Shown: positions 1 through 10,205 of the stretch, piece by piece
How the letters are laid out: each line of letters starts with the position of its first letter
How positions within the stretch are numbered: the stretch's first letter is position 1
Origin: Narthecium ossifragum
Lineage: Eukaryota; Streptophyta; Magnoliopsida; Dioscoreales; Nartheciaceae
NCBI GenBank assembly: GCA_963920575.1
Contig: OY986974.1
Location: 2,542,001 to 2,606,000, forward strand
Direction: 5' to 3'
DNA length: 64,000 nucleotides
Notes under the pieces: model-generated
Told to the model about the DNA's origin: nothing
Database searches by the model: none
What the model saw: the letters and a program-made list of their open reading frames with translations, nothing else
Position numbers and translations under genes: made by a program

Positions 1-429
1 TGGAAGTCATAACAAAACTTAGAACACCAAAAAGAGATAGATTATGCTTACGATATCTCTATAAGCTGATAGGAGCTTCACACGATACAATTCCTGACAC
101 AAGGGGAAAAAAAGAGATTGCATATTCAAATTTTAACAAAAAAGCCTATAATTAGCGAAAATAAATGCTTGGAAATAGTTATAAATATTTCTCCATATAG
201 AAAGATTTGAAGTACCAACATGCAATTAAACAGAGAATTCACTAACTTAATCTCCATTTCCCCGATACATAAGGGTTTACAGTCTTCGGGCACTAAACAT
301 CACAATCATGCAAGCCATTGCTTCTCCACAGCATTATGCTTTAATGATATTTTCAAAGATTAAATTTGTAACAACACTTAAGTCACTAGCATAACAATCT
401 ACAGATGGTTAGTATGGCTAGAAGAATAC

Positions 430-858
430 CATCCGCCGATCAAATTTCTCACAAGCTTTCTCCTGGATCCCTGGCATGTCTTTCAAAGCTCCCAAATCCA
501 TCTCCGGCATATACCTATCCCAAAATACTGTCAACAAAACCCAAATTTCCACGCCAATCGTCCCACCGGAATCTAGAACATAGATGATTTATCATGGAAA
601 ACCTCTAGAAGTGTTCAAAAATCACCTTCGAGAGAGATAGGCATTGACGAGAGCAGTGGAATGCGACCTCCCCTGGGATGCCGCGGCGAACCAGCGATCC
701 TTGTACGAGAGCAGCTTCGGCCACTGGTTCTTTAGGTTTCTCTGCGCCGCCGGCCTCCATAGACGAAGAAAGGATGGAGACGGAGTGCCACTACTAGGGT
801 TAGCGTTTCCAGAAATAGATTCTTTTGGTTCGGAGAAGGAGAGAGGGACTTCCATCAT
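430..858 (-). CDS. Uncharacterised conserved plant protein, first two exons (gene continues off the left edge)
   Basis: Two minus-strand exons join in phase: 858-626 (ATG at 858, a second ATG at 855) and 514-430. Exon 1 ends at a GT donor after CTCTCGAAG. Exon 2 follows an AG acceptor and ends at a GTATTC donor. Together they give 106 codons. The readable core is RNLKNQWPKLLSYKDRW, then GRSHSTALVNAYLSR, then YMPEMDLGALKDMPG across the splice. It resembles a plant protein I have seen but cannot name; no catalytic motif is visible. I found no further exon in 1-429, so the rest must lie beyond the window. The gene's upstream side (859-1120) abuts the MULE inserted at 1121. Gene reality is likely; function is unknown. 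Confidence 0.6.
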
Positions 859-1120
859 TCAATGGCTTCGATGCACGACGGTCAGGGCCCAACCAGTCAC
901 ATGCGCCGGCCTCGTTCCTCCTCACATGCGCCGCCGCTGGCTGGATTCAAGGAGGAAGATGGTGGCGATGCCCTAGATAGAGATGAAGGGGGGCATCTGA
1001 GTGGATATCGCGCGCTGGAGGAGGTCGATGGTGGAGGCCGGGGCGGGGATGGAGAGCGGAGGAGGGCGGTGGTGGAGGCCGGACCGCCGGAGGAGCCCTG
1101 GATCATTGGACATACTAAAA
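859..1120. other. 5' flank of the left-edge gene
   Basis: GC-rich stretch with GGCGG/GGAGG runs upstream of the minus-strand ATG at 858. Overlapping ORFs here lack family motifs. The last ten bases (1111-1120, CATACTAAAA) are the left target-site copy of the adjacent MULE. Confidence 0.5.
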
Positions 1121-3212
1121 GAATTTTTTGCGGTATGATACCCCTCAGGTTCATATTTGGTGTTTTAATACCCTTTCGTTGTTTATTTTTCAACTCCATA
1201 CCCCTCAGCCAAAACAAAGACATGAATACCCCTCATTTTTCCCATGCATCATACATGTTATCATACGAGTTCTTTTTATGGGTGGTTATGTGGGTTTCTA
1301 CGCGCGTTTGCATTCTACGAGTGGAGTGTTACCGGTCTCAATGCCGACGGTGCTCGCCTGAGTTCTTTCTCCCGCCATTTTTCCGCCACCATCTCTTCCT
1401 CACTATCTCCTCAAACCAACACCGACGGGATACCTTCATATAACTTTTGAAGGCCGGACGGGTCGGCGGCGGCGGCGAAGGCAACAGGGAGAGATGGGCG
1501 AGTATGTTGCCAAATCCAAAGAATTGAAGAGCCCAAGCTATATTACTATTATTATACAACAAAGGGGGAAAAAGAAAACAGTGGTGATCATGAGAGCTCA
1601 TGCTTCTATCCACTGCCTCTTCCTAGGCGAAGCCACCCTGAAGACATGCTCCTCGCCGATGCACTCGTCCACCGTCACCACCCACTGCCACTGACTCTTC
1701 TTGCCTCCCGGCGGCACCATGAAGACATGCTCTTCTTACCTTAACAACGCATAAAAATAACAATAAGTACGCATAAAAATATCGTGCGCAGTTAAGGTGT
1801 TTTTATGCGTACTTATTTTTATGCATAAAAATAACAATAAGTACGCATAAAAATAACAATAAGTACGCATAAAATTAACAATAAGTACGCATAAAAATAT
1901 CGTGCGCAGTTAAGGTGTTTTTATGCGTACTTATTTTTATGCATAAAAATAACAATAAGTACACATAAAAATAACAATAAGTACGCATAAAAACACCTTA
2001 ACTGCGCACAATATTTTTATGTGTACTTATTGTTATTTTTATGTGTTGTTAAGGTAAGAAGAGCATGTCTTCAGGGTGCCGCCGGGAGGCAAGAAGAGCC
2101 AGTGGCAGTGGGTGGTGACGGTGGACGAGTGCACCGGTAGTGGATAGAAGCATGAGCTCTCATGATCACCACTGTTTTCTTTTTTCCCCTTTGTTGTATA
2201 ATAATAGTAATATAGCTTGATCCTTGTGTTTCTGTTGGGATGATCTAATTAATCTCGAGGGGTTTTAATTTGATACCATCCAATATTTTCAAGATTTTTT
2301 TATTATTATTTTTGGATATCAGGTATCTTTTCAGAGGACTCTACGACGTAATTAATCAAAGAAAAGTCTCAGCAAGAATCCAACAAATGTACATGTAATG
2401 TTAACGGGCCATGAAAAGCACCCTATATATCAAACTAGTATATGTTTTGCTAATTAAGCCCAAACATGCTGCATGGGCTCAGGTTGATCTACTTTATTCC
2501 TACCTAGTCCGGGGCGGTTTGGACATCCTCAGCCCTTGATCTACTTGAGAGCGTTGCTTGCTATGTGCAGCCGCGAAGGTTCTTTGGTCAGCTATTGAAG
2601 GAGATGAACTCTCTTGTCTTCAATGATTTGTCCAACTCCACTACTGCTCAGCTCTGCTCTGCAGACTTATTTCTAGACAGTCCAACGAATTCCTGGCTGC
2701 CAAGAAGCCTGCTCAGCTGCCTTGGACCAGCTCTCTTCTTCTGGTCTTGCTGCCTGCTGCTGCTGCTTAGATAGATAGCTTGGGCTCTTCGATTCTTTGG
2801 ACCTGGCAACAGACTCGCCCATCTCTCCCTGTTGCCTTCGTCGCCGCCGCCGACCCGTCCGGCCTTCAAAAGTTATATGAAGGTATCCCGTTGGTGTTGG
2901 CTTGAGGAGATAGGGAGAAAGAGGAGATAGGGAGGAAGAGATGGTGGCAGAAAAATGGCGGGAGAAAGAACTCAGGCGAGCACCGTCGGCATTGAGACCG
3001 GCAACACTCCACTCGTAGAATGCAAACGCGCGTAGAAACCCACATAACCACGCATAGAAAGAACTCGTATGATGACATGTATGATGCATGGGAAAAGTGA
3101 GGGGGTATTCATGTCTTTTTTTTGACTGAGGGGTATGGAGTTGCAAAAAAACAACGGAAGGGTATTAAAACGCCAAATGTGAACTTGAGGGGTATCACAC
3201 CGCAAAAAATTC
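1121..3212. mobile_element. Mutator-like element with ~430-bp terminal inverted repeats
   Basis: The left arm 1121-1541 is the imperfect reverse complement of the right arm 2775-3212. Both outer ends read GAATTTTTTGCGGT inward. The flanks CATACTAAAA at 1111-1120 and 3213-3222 are identical, a 9-10 bp target-site duplication as expected for MULEs. No transposase is recognisable, so the element is non-autonomous. A second palindrome (1535-2218) sits inside. The interior at 2219-2774 has no recognised coding match. Many short ORFs in the arms are mirror translations of each other and are not genes. Confidence 0.85.
1535..2218. repeat. Inner palindrome nested in the MULE
   Basis: The ends read AAGCTATATTAC at left and GTAATATAGCTT at right. 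Roughly 200 bp on each side are inverted copies of each other, including the runs around CTTCTTGCCTCCCGG and its complement. The centre (about 1745-2050) is made of 22-bp units like GCATAAAAATAACAATAAG arranged in both orientations, so the segment could fold into one long hairpin. No target duplication is clear, so it may be a separate foldback insertion or part of the MULE. Confidence 0.7.
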
Positions 3213-4424
3213 CATACTAAAAGGCTGTTTGGTTCCCATGAAGCGGTCGGAAGTCACTTCCGAGCCACTTGTGTTTGGTTATCGGAAATGGGGCTGAAGT
3301 GATTTCAGCCCCACTTCTAAATCACTGTAGTCAAAGCTGTCACTTCCCATTTCGACTTCGGGTCTTTTTGACCTGAAGTCATTTGAATGGCATTTGAAGT
3401 GGCATTTGAAGTGGGAAATAATATTAATAATATTATACTGTAATAAAATATTAAAATAAGTAGGTCTCACCAAGGATTTCCATACTGGACGACACATGTC
3501 CGTGTCGCCCGGTATGTACCGGACCGGCTGCTAACCGGGGCAAACCCCCCCCCCCCCCTCCGAATCGGTATCGGGGGGTGCTAGAGATGTGCCGGGCGAT
3601 ACATACGGTATCGCCCGGTACTTAGGCGATGCGTACCGTATCGGAGAAGATGTATCGCCGACAGCTTCGGATGACAGCTTCGGAGGAGGGAGAAGAACAG
3701 AGGAAGAGGGAGGAGAGAGAGGGGAGGAGGGAAAGAACCAGAAGCAGAGGAAGAGGGAGGAGGGAAAGAGGAGAGAAACAGGGGAGCCGGAAAGAGGAGA
3801 GAAAGAGAGGGGAAGGACGGAAAGAGGAGAGAAAGAGAGAGGGGAGGAGGGAAAGAGAGAGGGGAAGAACCGGAGGGGGGGGGCGGGGCGCACGAGGCGG
3901 AGGGGAGGGGCCGGAGGAGGAGGCGAGGAGGAGCCGCGTGGGGAAGAGAGGAGGAGCGGGGAGTGGAGGAGCCGCTCGGGAGAAAAAAAAAGAGGAGGAG
4001 CCGTTCGGGAGAAAAAAAGAGGAGGAGGGTCTCGGGAGTGGAGCTGCCACCTGGGGAGAAAGAAAAGGAAGGAGAGAGAGGGAGAGAGAGAGAGAGGAGG
4101 GAGGGAGGAGAGAGACGAGAGGTGACTCACATAATGGTAACTTTTGGTAATTAGAGCCGGGTGGTTAATCTGTGTACGACATGCTGTCCAGCTAGTCAGC
4201 AAGTAAGGAACAAGTTAAAAATAAAAATTGGTATCTATCAATGAAAAGCCTCATATAATATATTATTTTTTATTTAATGATGATAATTAGTAGCTTTTTA
4301 TTTAATAATTATTATTTTTAGCATTGTTTTTTAGCTAATAATGGTAACTTTCTAATAATTAATTATTGTTTTTAGCATTGTTTTATTTAATAATTATTGT
4401 TTTTAGCATTGTTTTTTAACTTTC

Positions 4425-5150
4425 TGATTTATATTCGTATGGCTATCATAGTACAAACCAGCCACACCAACCACATCAGATTGACGTGGTGACTATACAG
4501 GCTCCTGAAACTATCATTGATTTCCAGCGTGATGCTGCAGAGTACCAATCGCTCATAAGAGAGTTTGAAGTAGGGGTGGCAAAACGGGTCGACGAGTCGG
4601 GTTGAGGTCCATTATCCCGACCCAAAAGGCCAACCCGAATCCGACCCGTTTATTAAACGGGTCAATTTTATCAACCCGAACCCGACCCATTTTTAAACGG
4701 GTCAACTCGACCCGACCCGTTTAACCCGTTTATTAAACGGGTCGGGTCGGGTTTGGCGGGTTAAATGATAAAATTAAAGAGAGAGAGGTTTGGCGGGTCA
4801 CGGGTTAGGCGGGTTAGGCGGGTTAAACGGGTCACTAACGGGTCAAACGGGTCACGGGTCGGGTCAGGTCGGGTTCGGGTCACGGGTCACGGGTTAGCCT
4901 CCTTAACCCGAACCCGACCCAGTTTTTGGCGGGTCGGTGGCGGGTCGACCCGTTTTCGACCCGCACCCGAATACCCTAAACCCAAACCCGTGAAATTCGG
5001 GTCGGGTTCGCGGGTTACGGGTCAAATTGCCACCCCTAGTTTGAAGTATATTATTCTCATTATATGACTTTCCCTCAGTATATGCAGCACTTGAGTTCTA
5101 CTAGAAACATTTATCTTATACCACCGGATGATAGATTATGGTTAGTCTGA
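4425..5150 (+). pseudogene. Coding remnant inside the hAT-like element, interrupted by another insertion
   Basis: An open frame reads ...GYHSTNQPHQPHQ, then TIIDFQRDAAEYQSLIREFE up to 4570, and resumes after the inserted element at 5047 as YYSHYMTFPQYMQHLSS, ending at a TGA at 5148-5150. The frame is continuous if the insertion and one target copy are ignored. It may be the C-terminal end of the family's transposase, but I do not recognise a named domain. The upstream part of such a gene is missing, replaced by GA-rich and AT-rich sequence. Confidence 0.4.
4571..5038. mobile_element. Non-autonomous hAT element of 468 bp
   Basis: The termini TAGGGGTGGCAA and TTGCCACCCCTA are perfect inverted repeats. 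The exact 8-bp target duplication GTTTGAAG lies at 4563-4570 and 5039-5046. The interior is built of CGGGTC / GACCCG words in both orientations. The 8-bp duplication and the terminal motif fit hAT MITEs of plants. It carries no coding capacity; an ORF across it is a translation of the repeat. Confidence 0.9.
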
Positions 5151-5394
5151 GAAAGAGCTTGGTGTGTACTCATATAAGAGATGTATTGAGCTGTTGATTA
5201 TGTGTCATGTATTGTATTATACTACTTTGATATGTTTTCACTCTACTCTAGTATAAAAGATTATATTTGGTCAATTGAAGATGTTGAAAACGAGAGAATT
5301 TCACTCATCTGGACCGGCACCGGCGCGTACCGGCGGCGCATACCGTACCGGTGGGTTGCCGGCACGGCGCGTGCCAACGGCACGACAATCCTTG

Positions 5395-5900
5395 GGTCTC
5401 ACATATCACGTGTCATCTCGTGATTGGTCCACGTCATCTAAAATAATATTAATAATATTATACTGTAATAAAATATTAATATAAGTTATTAAATTATTAA
5501 TATTTTAAGATTCAAATATTATTTTAATGTTTTAATTTTAATATTTTAAGTGGCAAATAATGTTAATAATATAATACTGTAATAAAATATTAATATAAAT
5601 GGATCGCACATGTCACGTGGCACCTCGTGATTGGTACACGTCATCTAAAATAGTATTAATAATATTATACTATAATAAAATATTAATATAAGTTATTACA
5701 TTATTAATATTTTAATATTAAAAATATTGTTTTAATGTTTTAATTTTAATGTTTTAAATGGCAAATAATGTTAATAATATCATACTGTAATAAAATATTA
5801 ATATAAATGGACCCCACATGTCACGTGACACCTCATGATTGGTCCACATTATCTAAAATAGTATTTTTTTTTAAATATTTTAATATAGGTAAATTATTAA
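5395..5900. repeat. AT-rich tandem repeat, period about 207 bp
   Basis: CACGTG-containing anchors followed by CTCGTGATTGG-like sequence recur at 5407, 5614 and 5822 (spacing 207 and 208 bp). Each is separated by runs of AATATTAATAAT-type sequence. A further partial unit lies at 3417-3470, before the hAT-like element, which therefore landed inside this array. Confidence 0.75.
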
Positions 5901-6049
5901 AATATTAAATAGTTGGGGGTGACCATATCCCACTTCAAACACCAACCAAACACCAGAACTCAGAAACCCTCAGAAGTCACTTCACTTCACTCCACTCCCC
6001 AGAAGTCACTTCACTTCAGCTCATTTCTCAGCAACCAAACATGCCCTAA

Positions 6050-6589
6050 ATGCGGACTCTTTTATAGCAATCGAACTCGAACTAACAAAATTGGTGAGTG
6101 CTAGATATTTTACAAGCTGTGATGAATATTTTGGTGCGGAATTGTAGATATATTGGTTTTTAATTGGCTCCATGCAGTTTTATAACTGCACAATCTACTC
6201 ATTTATCTCAACTAATAGTGTACCAAAATTTTAATAGACCTACCCAATGCTTCTTATGGATGTGTTCGAATTTCCTTGACTTCTAGTAGGCTTTACTTCC
6301 GCTAGGTCTTGGTAATTATTAGTTGTACTATAATTGCTTCATTAACTTCTTAACTTCTACTTGACTTGACTTAGGTATATAGATATAAACATAGAATACC
6401 CAAAAGTCCTCTCGAATTGAGGCATGATAGAACCTTTCACTTTTTTACTCTCGTGTCCCCGACCCAGCACCCCTCCTCCTGGTGTTATTTTTCCTTTTTG
6501 TTTTTTTTAGGAAACACAAAGCAATATTGATGAAGCTTCCAAGATGAACTTGCTATAGATAAAAGCAGTTTTTCCGCAGAAGCCGAAAT
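6050..6589. other. Unannotated AT-rich stretch
   Basis: No ORF with family character, RNA gene or element boundary was seen between the Harbinger-like end and the UGT fragment. Confidence 0.4.
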
Positions 6590-6735
6590 GGAGCAGCTTC
6601 ATCTAGTTTCGATCTCTGATGGGTTAGCAGCTCCCAAGGAGAACTGAAATGATCTTGGAAAACTCACTGAAGGATTCTTAACTATCATGCCGGGACCCTT
6701 GGAAGAGCTAATAAGAAATCATGACGCGACCAGGA
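6590..6735 (+). pseudogene. UDP-glycosyltransferase gene fragment
   Basis: Translation gives LHLVSISDGLAAPKEN, a stop, then LTEGFLTIMPGPLEELIRN. This parallels residues of the UGT pseudogene at 8137 (SIPDGLAPEENRNELEK and ALLTIMLGYLEELIRK). Only this central N-terminal-domain segment is recognisable. It has an in-frame TGA and diverges into GGCC-rich DNA after about 6735. It is probably a relic of a tandem duplication of the neighbouring gene. Confidence 0.65.
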
Positions 6736-8136
6736 TTTTTCAGGTGAGGCCGGTCCCAGCTCTAGCCAGGCTTGGCTCGAAGATTGACTTAACCGGCCTG
6801 GGCCCATCTGAACTGGCCGGCACTGGACTATGCCCAAAAGTCGGATCAATCCCTGGCAGGCTGGCACAATAGGACTGACCAGGTTGTCAACAGCAAGGGC
6901 TGGGCCTAGGCCAATAATTCGCACCTAGTCGTAGCCATCTGCCCCATAGGCCCAGGCCTTATACAGCAGGCAATTTAAGTCCGGTGCTCATGGCCCCACC
7001 CATTTTCAAGCCCGATTTTGTGGCCCATAAAGGCTTCTGGTCGGGCCTGTGCCCGCTCGAACAATTCTGGGGACAAGTTTGGGCCCGACTCGGCCCGCTA
7101 AAAGCAGGGCCCTAACCTGATGGACAGAGTTGAAATCGATTAGAGGCTCCAGGCTCACGACTCACGAGTGTTGGAACTCTTTTTGTTAGCTGTGCCACAG
7201 AGCCTCACAGAGCCTTTATCATTGATCAAGCTACACAATTCCTTTATGTCCAAATTGATCTTGCCAACAAACCCCTTATCACAACAAAGGCTCACATTAA
7301 TTCCACAGCTACCACAAAATAAGGCAATCATTGTTCTGATGCACCTGATGCTGATGGTTATCAGAAAAACTCCATTAATGTAAGGGGCGAGCTTTTTAAA
7401 TACACATAGAGGTGACATCCTACCTCCTAAACGGCCTCACAATTACCTGTTCAATAGGTATTCATGTCACCATCTTACATAAGGGATCAGCAAAATATGA
7501 ATGGACTAATAATTTAGAATAAGAGAATAAACTGGTCAACATACATTCTTCAGTTGAGAACCCAACAATCAGTATCCAAGTTGCCTTCCCTCTCTGACCT
7601 CTGTATATTCTGGTGAGTCTGATATATCTGAAAAAAATGTCAGTTGCAGGCTTTCCAACTATTTAGATACACAGCAAAAGGACAAGTTAGGCATGCCAGA
7701 TGAAATACATAAAATTCATAATGGATAAGGATGATATAGGATAAGAAGAGTTCTTACCGAGAACACCACCAAAAGAATAGGATAATATAACTAGAGCTGT
7801 CAATGAGCTGATATCGAGCAAAGTCAGCCCAGGTCGTCGATAAGGAAATCAAACTCAAAACATAGCTTGTTATTAGGTTATTATTGTTACAAACAAGCTA
7901 TAATGCAGTTGTAGCTGAAGTAGCTGAAACTGTGAAACTGAGCAGCTATCAGGGGGAAAAAGGATTGATGATTAGACAAATGGTGTCCAGTTTTGTCCGC
8001 TCTTGCATATAATGGTGTCAAAATCGTCTATTTTGTTTTGCATCAGCCCTGAATTCAGCTGCAATAAACACTCGAGCAAAGATTTCCACAACTCCTTTCA
8101 AATAAAGGTTGAAAGTAAGGTCAACGCCAAGCTAAT
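6736..8136. other. Intergenic, GGCC-rich then unremarkable
   Basis: 6740-7110 is rich in GGCCC/GGGCC words, like parts of plant transposons, but no inverted ends were found. 7110-8136 holds only short ORFs without recognisable motifs. It is the upstream flank of the UGT pseudogene. Confidence 0.4.
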
Positions 8137-9599
8137 ATGGGCTTCCCACAAGCCATCGCATTGTCTTATCCTGCACAAGGGCATGTTATCCCCCTCATGG
8201 AGCTCTCACATTGCTTGGCAGAGCATGGCTTCAAGATCACATTCATCAACACCGAATTCAATCACAATCGCGTGGTCGCCGCCATCTCTGAAGACGTTGA
8301 AGCTGAGACGAGGAAGCTGATAAATCTAGTATCGATCCCAGACGGGTTAGCTCCAGAAGAAAACCGAAATGAACTTGAAAAGCTTATAGAAGCACTCCTA
8401 ACTATTATGCTGGGATACTTGGAAGAGCTAATAAGAAAGATCAACGAGTCTGGAGACGAGAAAATAATGTGCGTGATTGCTGATATAACCATGGCATGGG
8501 CTTTCCATGTCGCTAAGGGGATGGGCCTCCGGCGAGTCGTCTTCTGCCCATCAGCAGCTCGGTACCTAGCTTTGACGCTAAGCCTTCCTAAGCTCATAGC
8601 TTTGACGCTAAGCCTTCCTAAGCTCATAGAGGAAGGAATCTTAGATGAGAATGGTAAAACAAAAAACTATTCTGTAACTATGAACTGTATGTAATGGAGA
8701 TAACAAACTTGTTTTCAATGTGATGCAGGACTGCCAAAAGGACAAGAGATGATAAAGTTGAGCCCAAACATGCCTCCTGTAAGCTCGGCTCACTTGCCGT
8801 GGAATTGTGTAGGGGATTCGAACACACAGAAGATCCTCTATGATTTCGTAGAAAACAACAGGCGAGCAACTGAGATTGCTGAATTCAGTATTTGCAACTC
8901 GTTCCATGAGATTGAATCGCCGGTGTTCGCCTACAATCCAAACATTCTCCCCGTGGGGTCGCTGTGCCCAGGACAGTGATCAGGGAAGGCCGTCGACCAT
9001 TTCTGGCCGGAGGATACAGCTTGCGCTGCTTGGCTCAACAAGCAACTCCCAAACTCAGTCATCTACGTGGCCTTTGGAAGTCTCTCCATTTTGGATGAGC
9101 TCCAGTTCAGAGAACTGTGTATTAAACTTGAGGCCACTAACTGACCATTCCTTTGGGTGGTGAGGCCAGACCTCACCGATGGAACGAGCGATGCCTATCC
9201 TGAAGGATTTGTGCATCGTGTCGCTGGAAGGGGGAAGATGGTCACTTGGGCACCTCAGCAGAAGGTCTTGGTTCACCCTTCTATTGCTTGCTTCTTATCA
9301 CATTGTGGTTGGAACTCAAAACCATGGAAGGAGTGAGCAACGGAGTTCCTTTCCTCGGCTGGCCTTACTTTGCCGATCAGTTCATCAATCAGAATTACAT
9401 TTGTGACGTTTGGAGGACTGGCCTAAAGCTGACGCCTGATGATAGTGGGATAATCTCAAGGGAACAAGTTAAAGAGAAGGCGAATGAATTGCTTGCTGAT
9501 GCAAAACATAAAGACCTAATGCATGGCCAGCAGATAAGAGATTGCCTGTTCATGTTGGACTTTGATGGAGATTATTCCCATAATCATTTACTTCGCTAG
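8137..9599 (+). pseudogene. UDP-glycosyltransferase pseudogene (UGT83A1-like)
   Basis: Family-1 glycosyltransferases move sugar from UDP-sugar to small molecules in the cytosol. Exon 1 (8137-8653) starts MGFPQAIALSYPAQGHVIPL with the usual N-terminal His region (PAQGHV). A 75-bp intron (8654-8728) leads in phase to exon 2 (GLPKGQEMIKLSPNMP). The PSPG sugar-donor box is present around 9241-9390 (WAPQQKVL, HCGWNS, PYFADQ). It is broken: in-frame TGAs at 8977-8979 and 9142-9144, two extra A residues near 9318-9320 just after HCGWNS that shift the frame into MEGVSNGVPF, and a C-terminus that loses family similarity after about 9520. A 30-bp in-frame tandem duplication at 8568-8627 doubles ALTLSLPKLI. 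Family assignment is confident; the subfamily is from memory. Confidence 0.85.
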
Positions 9600-10205
9600 C
9601 CATGTGTTATTTTAGAGAGAGAATAAGTTATCTTTAGTTTGAGTTATTCTAATAAGTTATCCTGGCGATAACCGCCCTTTGTCTGCTATGAAAAGTTCCA
9701 ATTGGCCCAATGGAGAATTTATTTTGCTACTCAACCATAGGGAAGTATTATGCTATGTGTATTCACACCCCCCCCCCCCCCCCCCAAATATTTGAACCTA
9801 TAACACTGGTTCATGGTTCAGCCCCTAAACACCACGACCGCCTTGCACGTGCCAAGCATAGCTAGTTGTGGGTGAAACAATGGATAATTGTCTCTTCTCG
9901 TAAAGTCTTCATAAATCCCCACTAATGTGATATCATACTGTCGCTTCCAAACTCAAAAGTCTTGAGATGCTAAATTTGAACTTCTGTAGTGAATATAGGT
10001 CTATACAAGACTGTTTGAGGTGCAAAATTTGAACTTCTGCTTGAGTTAGTATTCAAGCCCAAATAGCTGAAATCTCTCACCAAATCCTAATTTATCGGGG
10101 AATCAAATGACAGAAATAAGAAAATAAACTGATTTCAGGATTCAATTAGTATAAGAGCTAAGAGATGTCCTTACCTTAGTTGAAGTGCACTGGGAGAAAA
10201 TGTGC
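9600..10205. other. Intergenic between UGT pseudogene and ZNG1 gene
   Basis: It contains an 18-nt C run (9768-9785) and otherwise nothing recognisable. It includes the presumed 3' UTR of the minus-strand gene ending at 10206. Confidence 0.5.

Larger units (their letters stand above)
3471..5394. mobile_element. hAT-like element, long member of the CATGGATT family
   Basis: It is flanked by identical 8-bp copies GGTCTCAC (3463-3470 and 5395-5402). The left end is CAAGGATTTCCATACTGG; the right end read inward is CAAGGATTGTCGTGCCG. These match the termini of the two shorter elements at 15021 and 17185. The left half (3660-4120) is almost pure purine (GA-rich). A coding remnant near 4425-5150 is split by a second insertion at 4571. 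The 8-bp duplication and short inverted ends point to the hAT superfamily. The long GA-rich ORFs in both strands are low-complexity artefacts. Confidence 0.75.
3221..6046. mobile_element. PIF/Harbinger-like non-autonomous element, heavily invaded
   Basis: The left end (GGCTGTTTGGTTCC) and the reverse complement of the right end (GGGCATGTTTGGTT) are similar. The flanks are TAA at 3218-3220 and 6047-6049, a 3-bp duplication typical of Harbinger elements. Sub-terminal parts share GAAGTCACTTC motifs. The body is AT-rich tandem repeat DNA interrupted by the hAT-like element 3471-5394. No Harbinger transposase is visible. The left boundary overlaps the right target copy of the neighbouring MULE, so the edge is slightly ambiguous. 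Confidence 0.5.

Noticed and set aside
3531..4202. Long overlapping ORFs on both strands (up to 223 residues)
   Set aside because: They translate a GA/CT low-complexity stretch into Glu/Arg or Ser/Pro runs; no domain, and the stretch lies inside a transposon.
7155..7418. 87-residue minus-strand ORF with Cys pairs
   Set aside because: The CGSCG pattern hinted at a plant zinc-ribbon protein, but the rest does not match any family I know.
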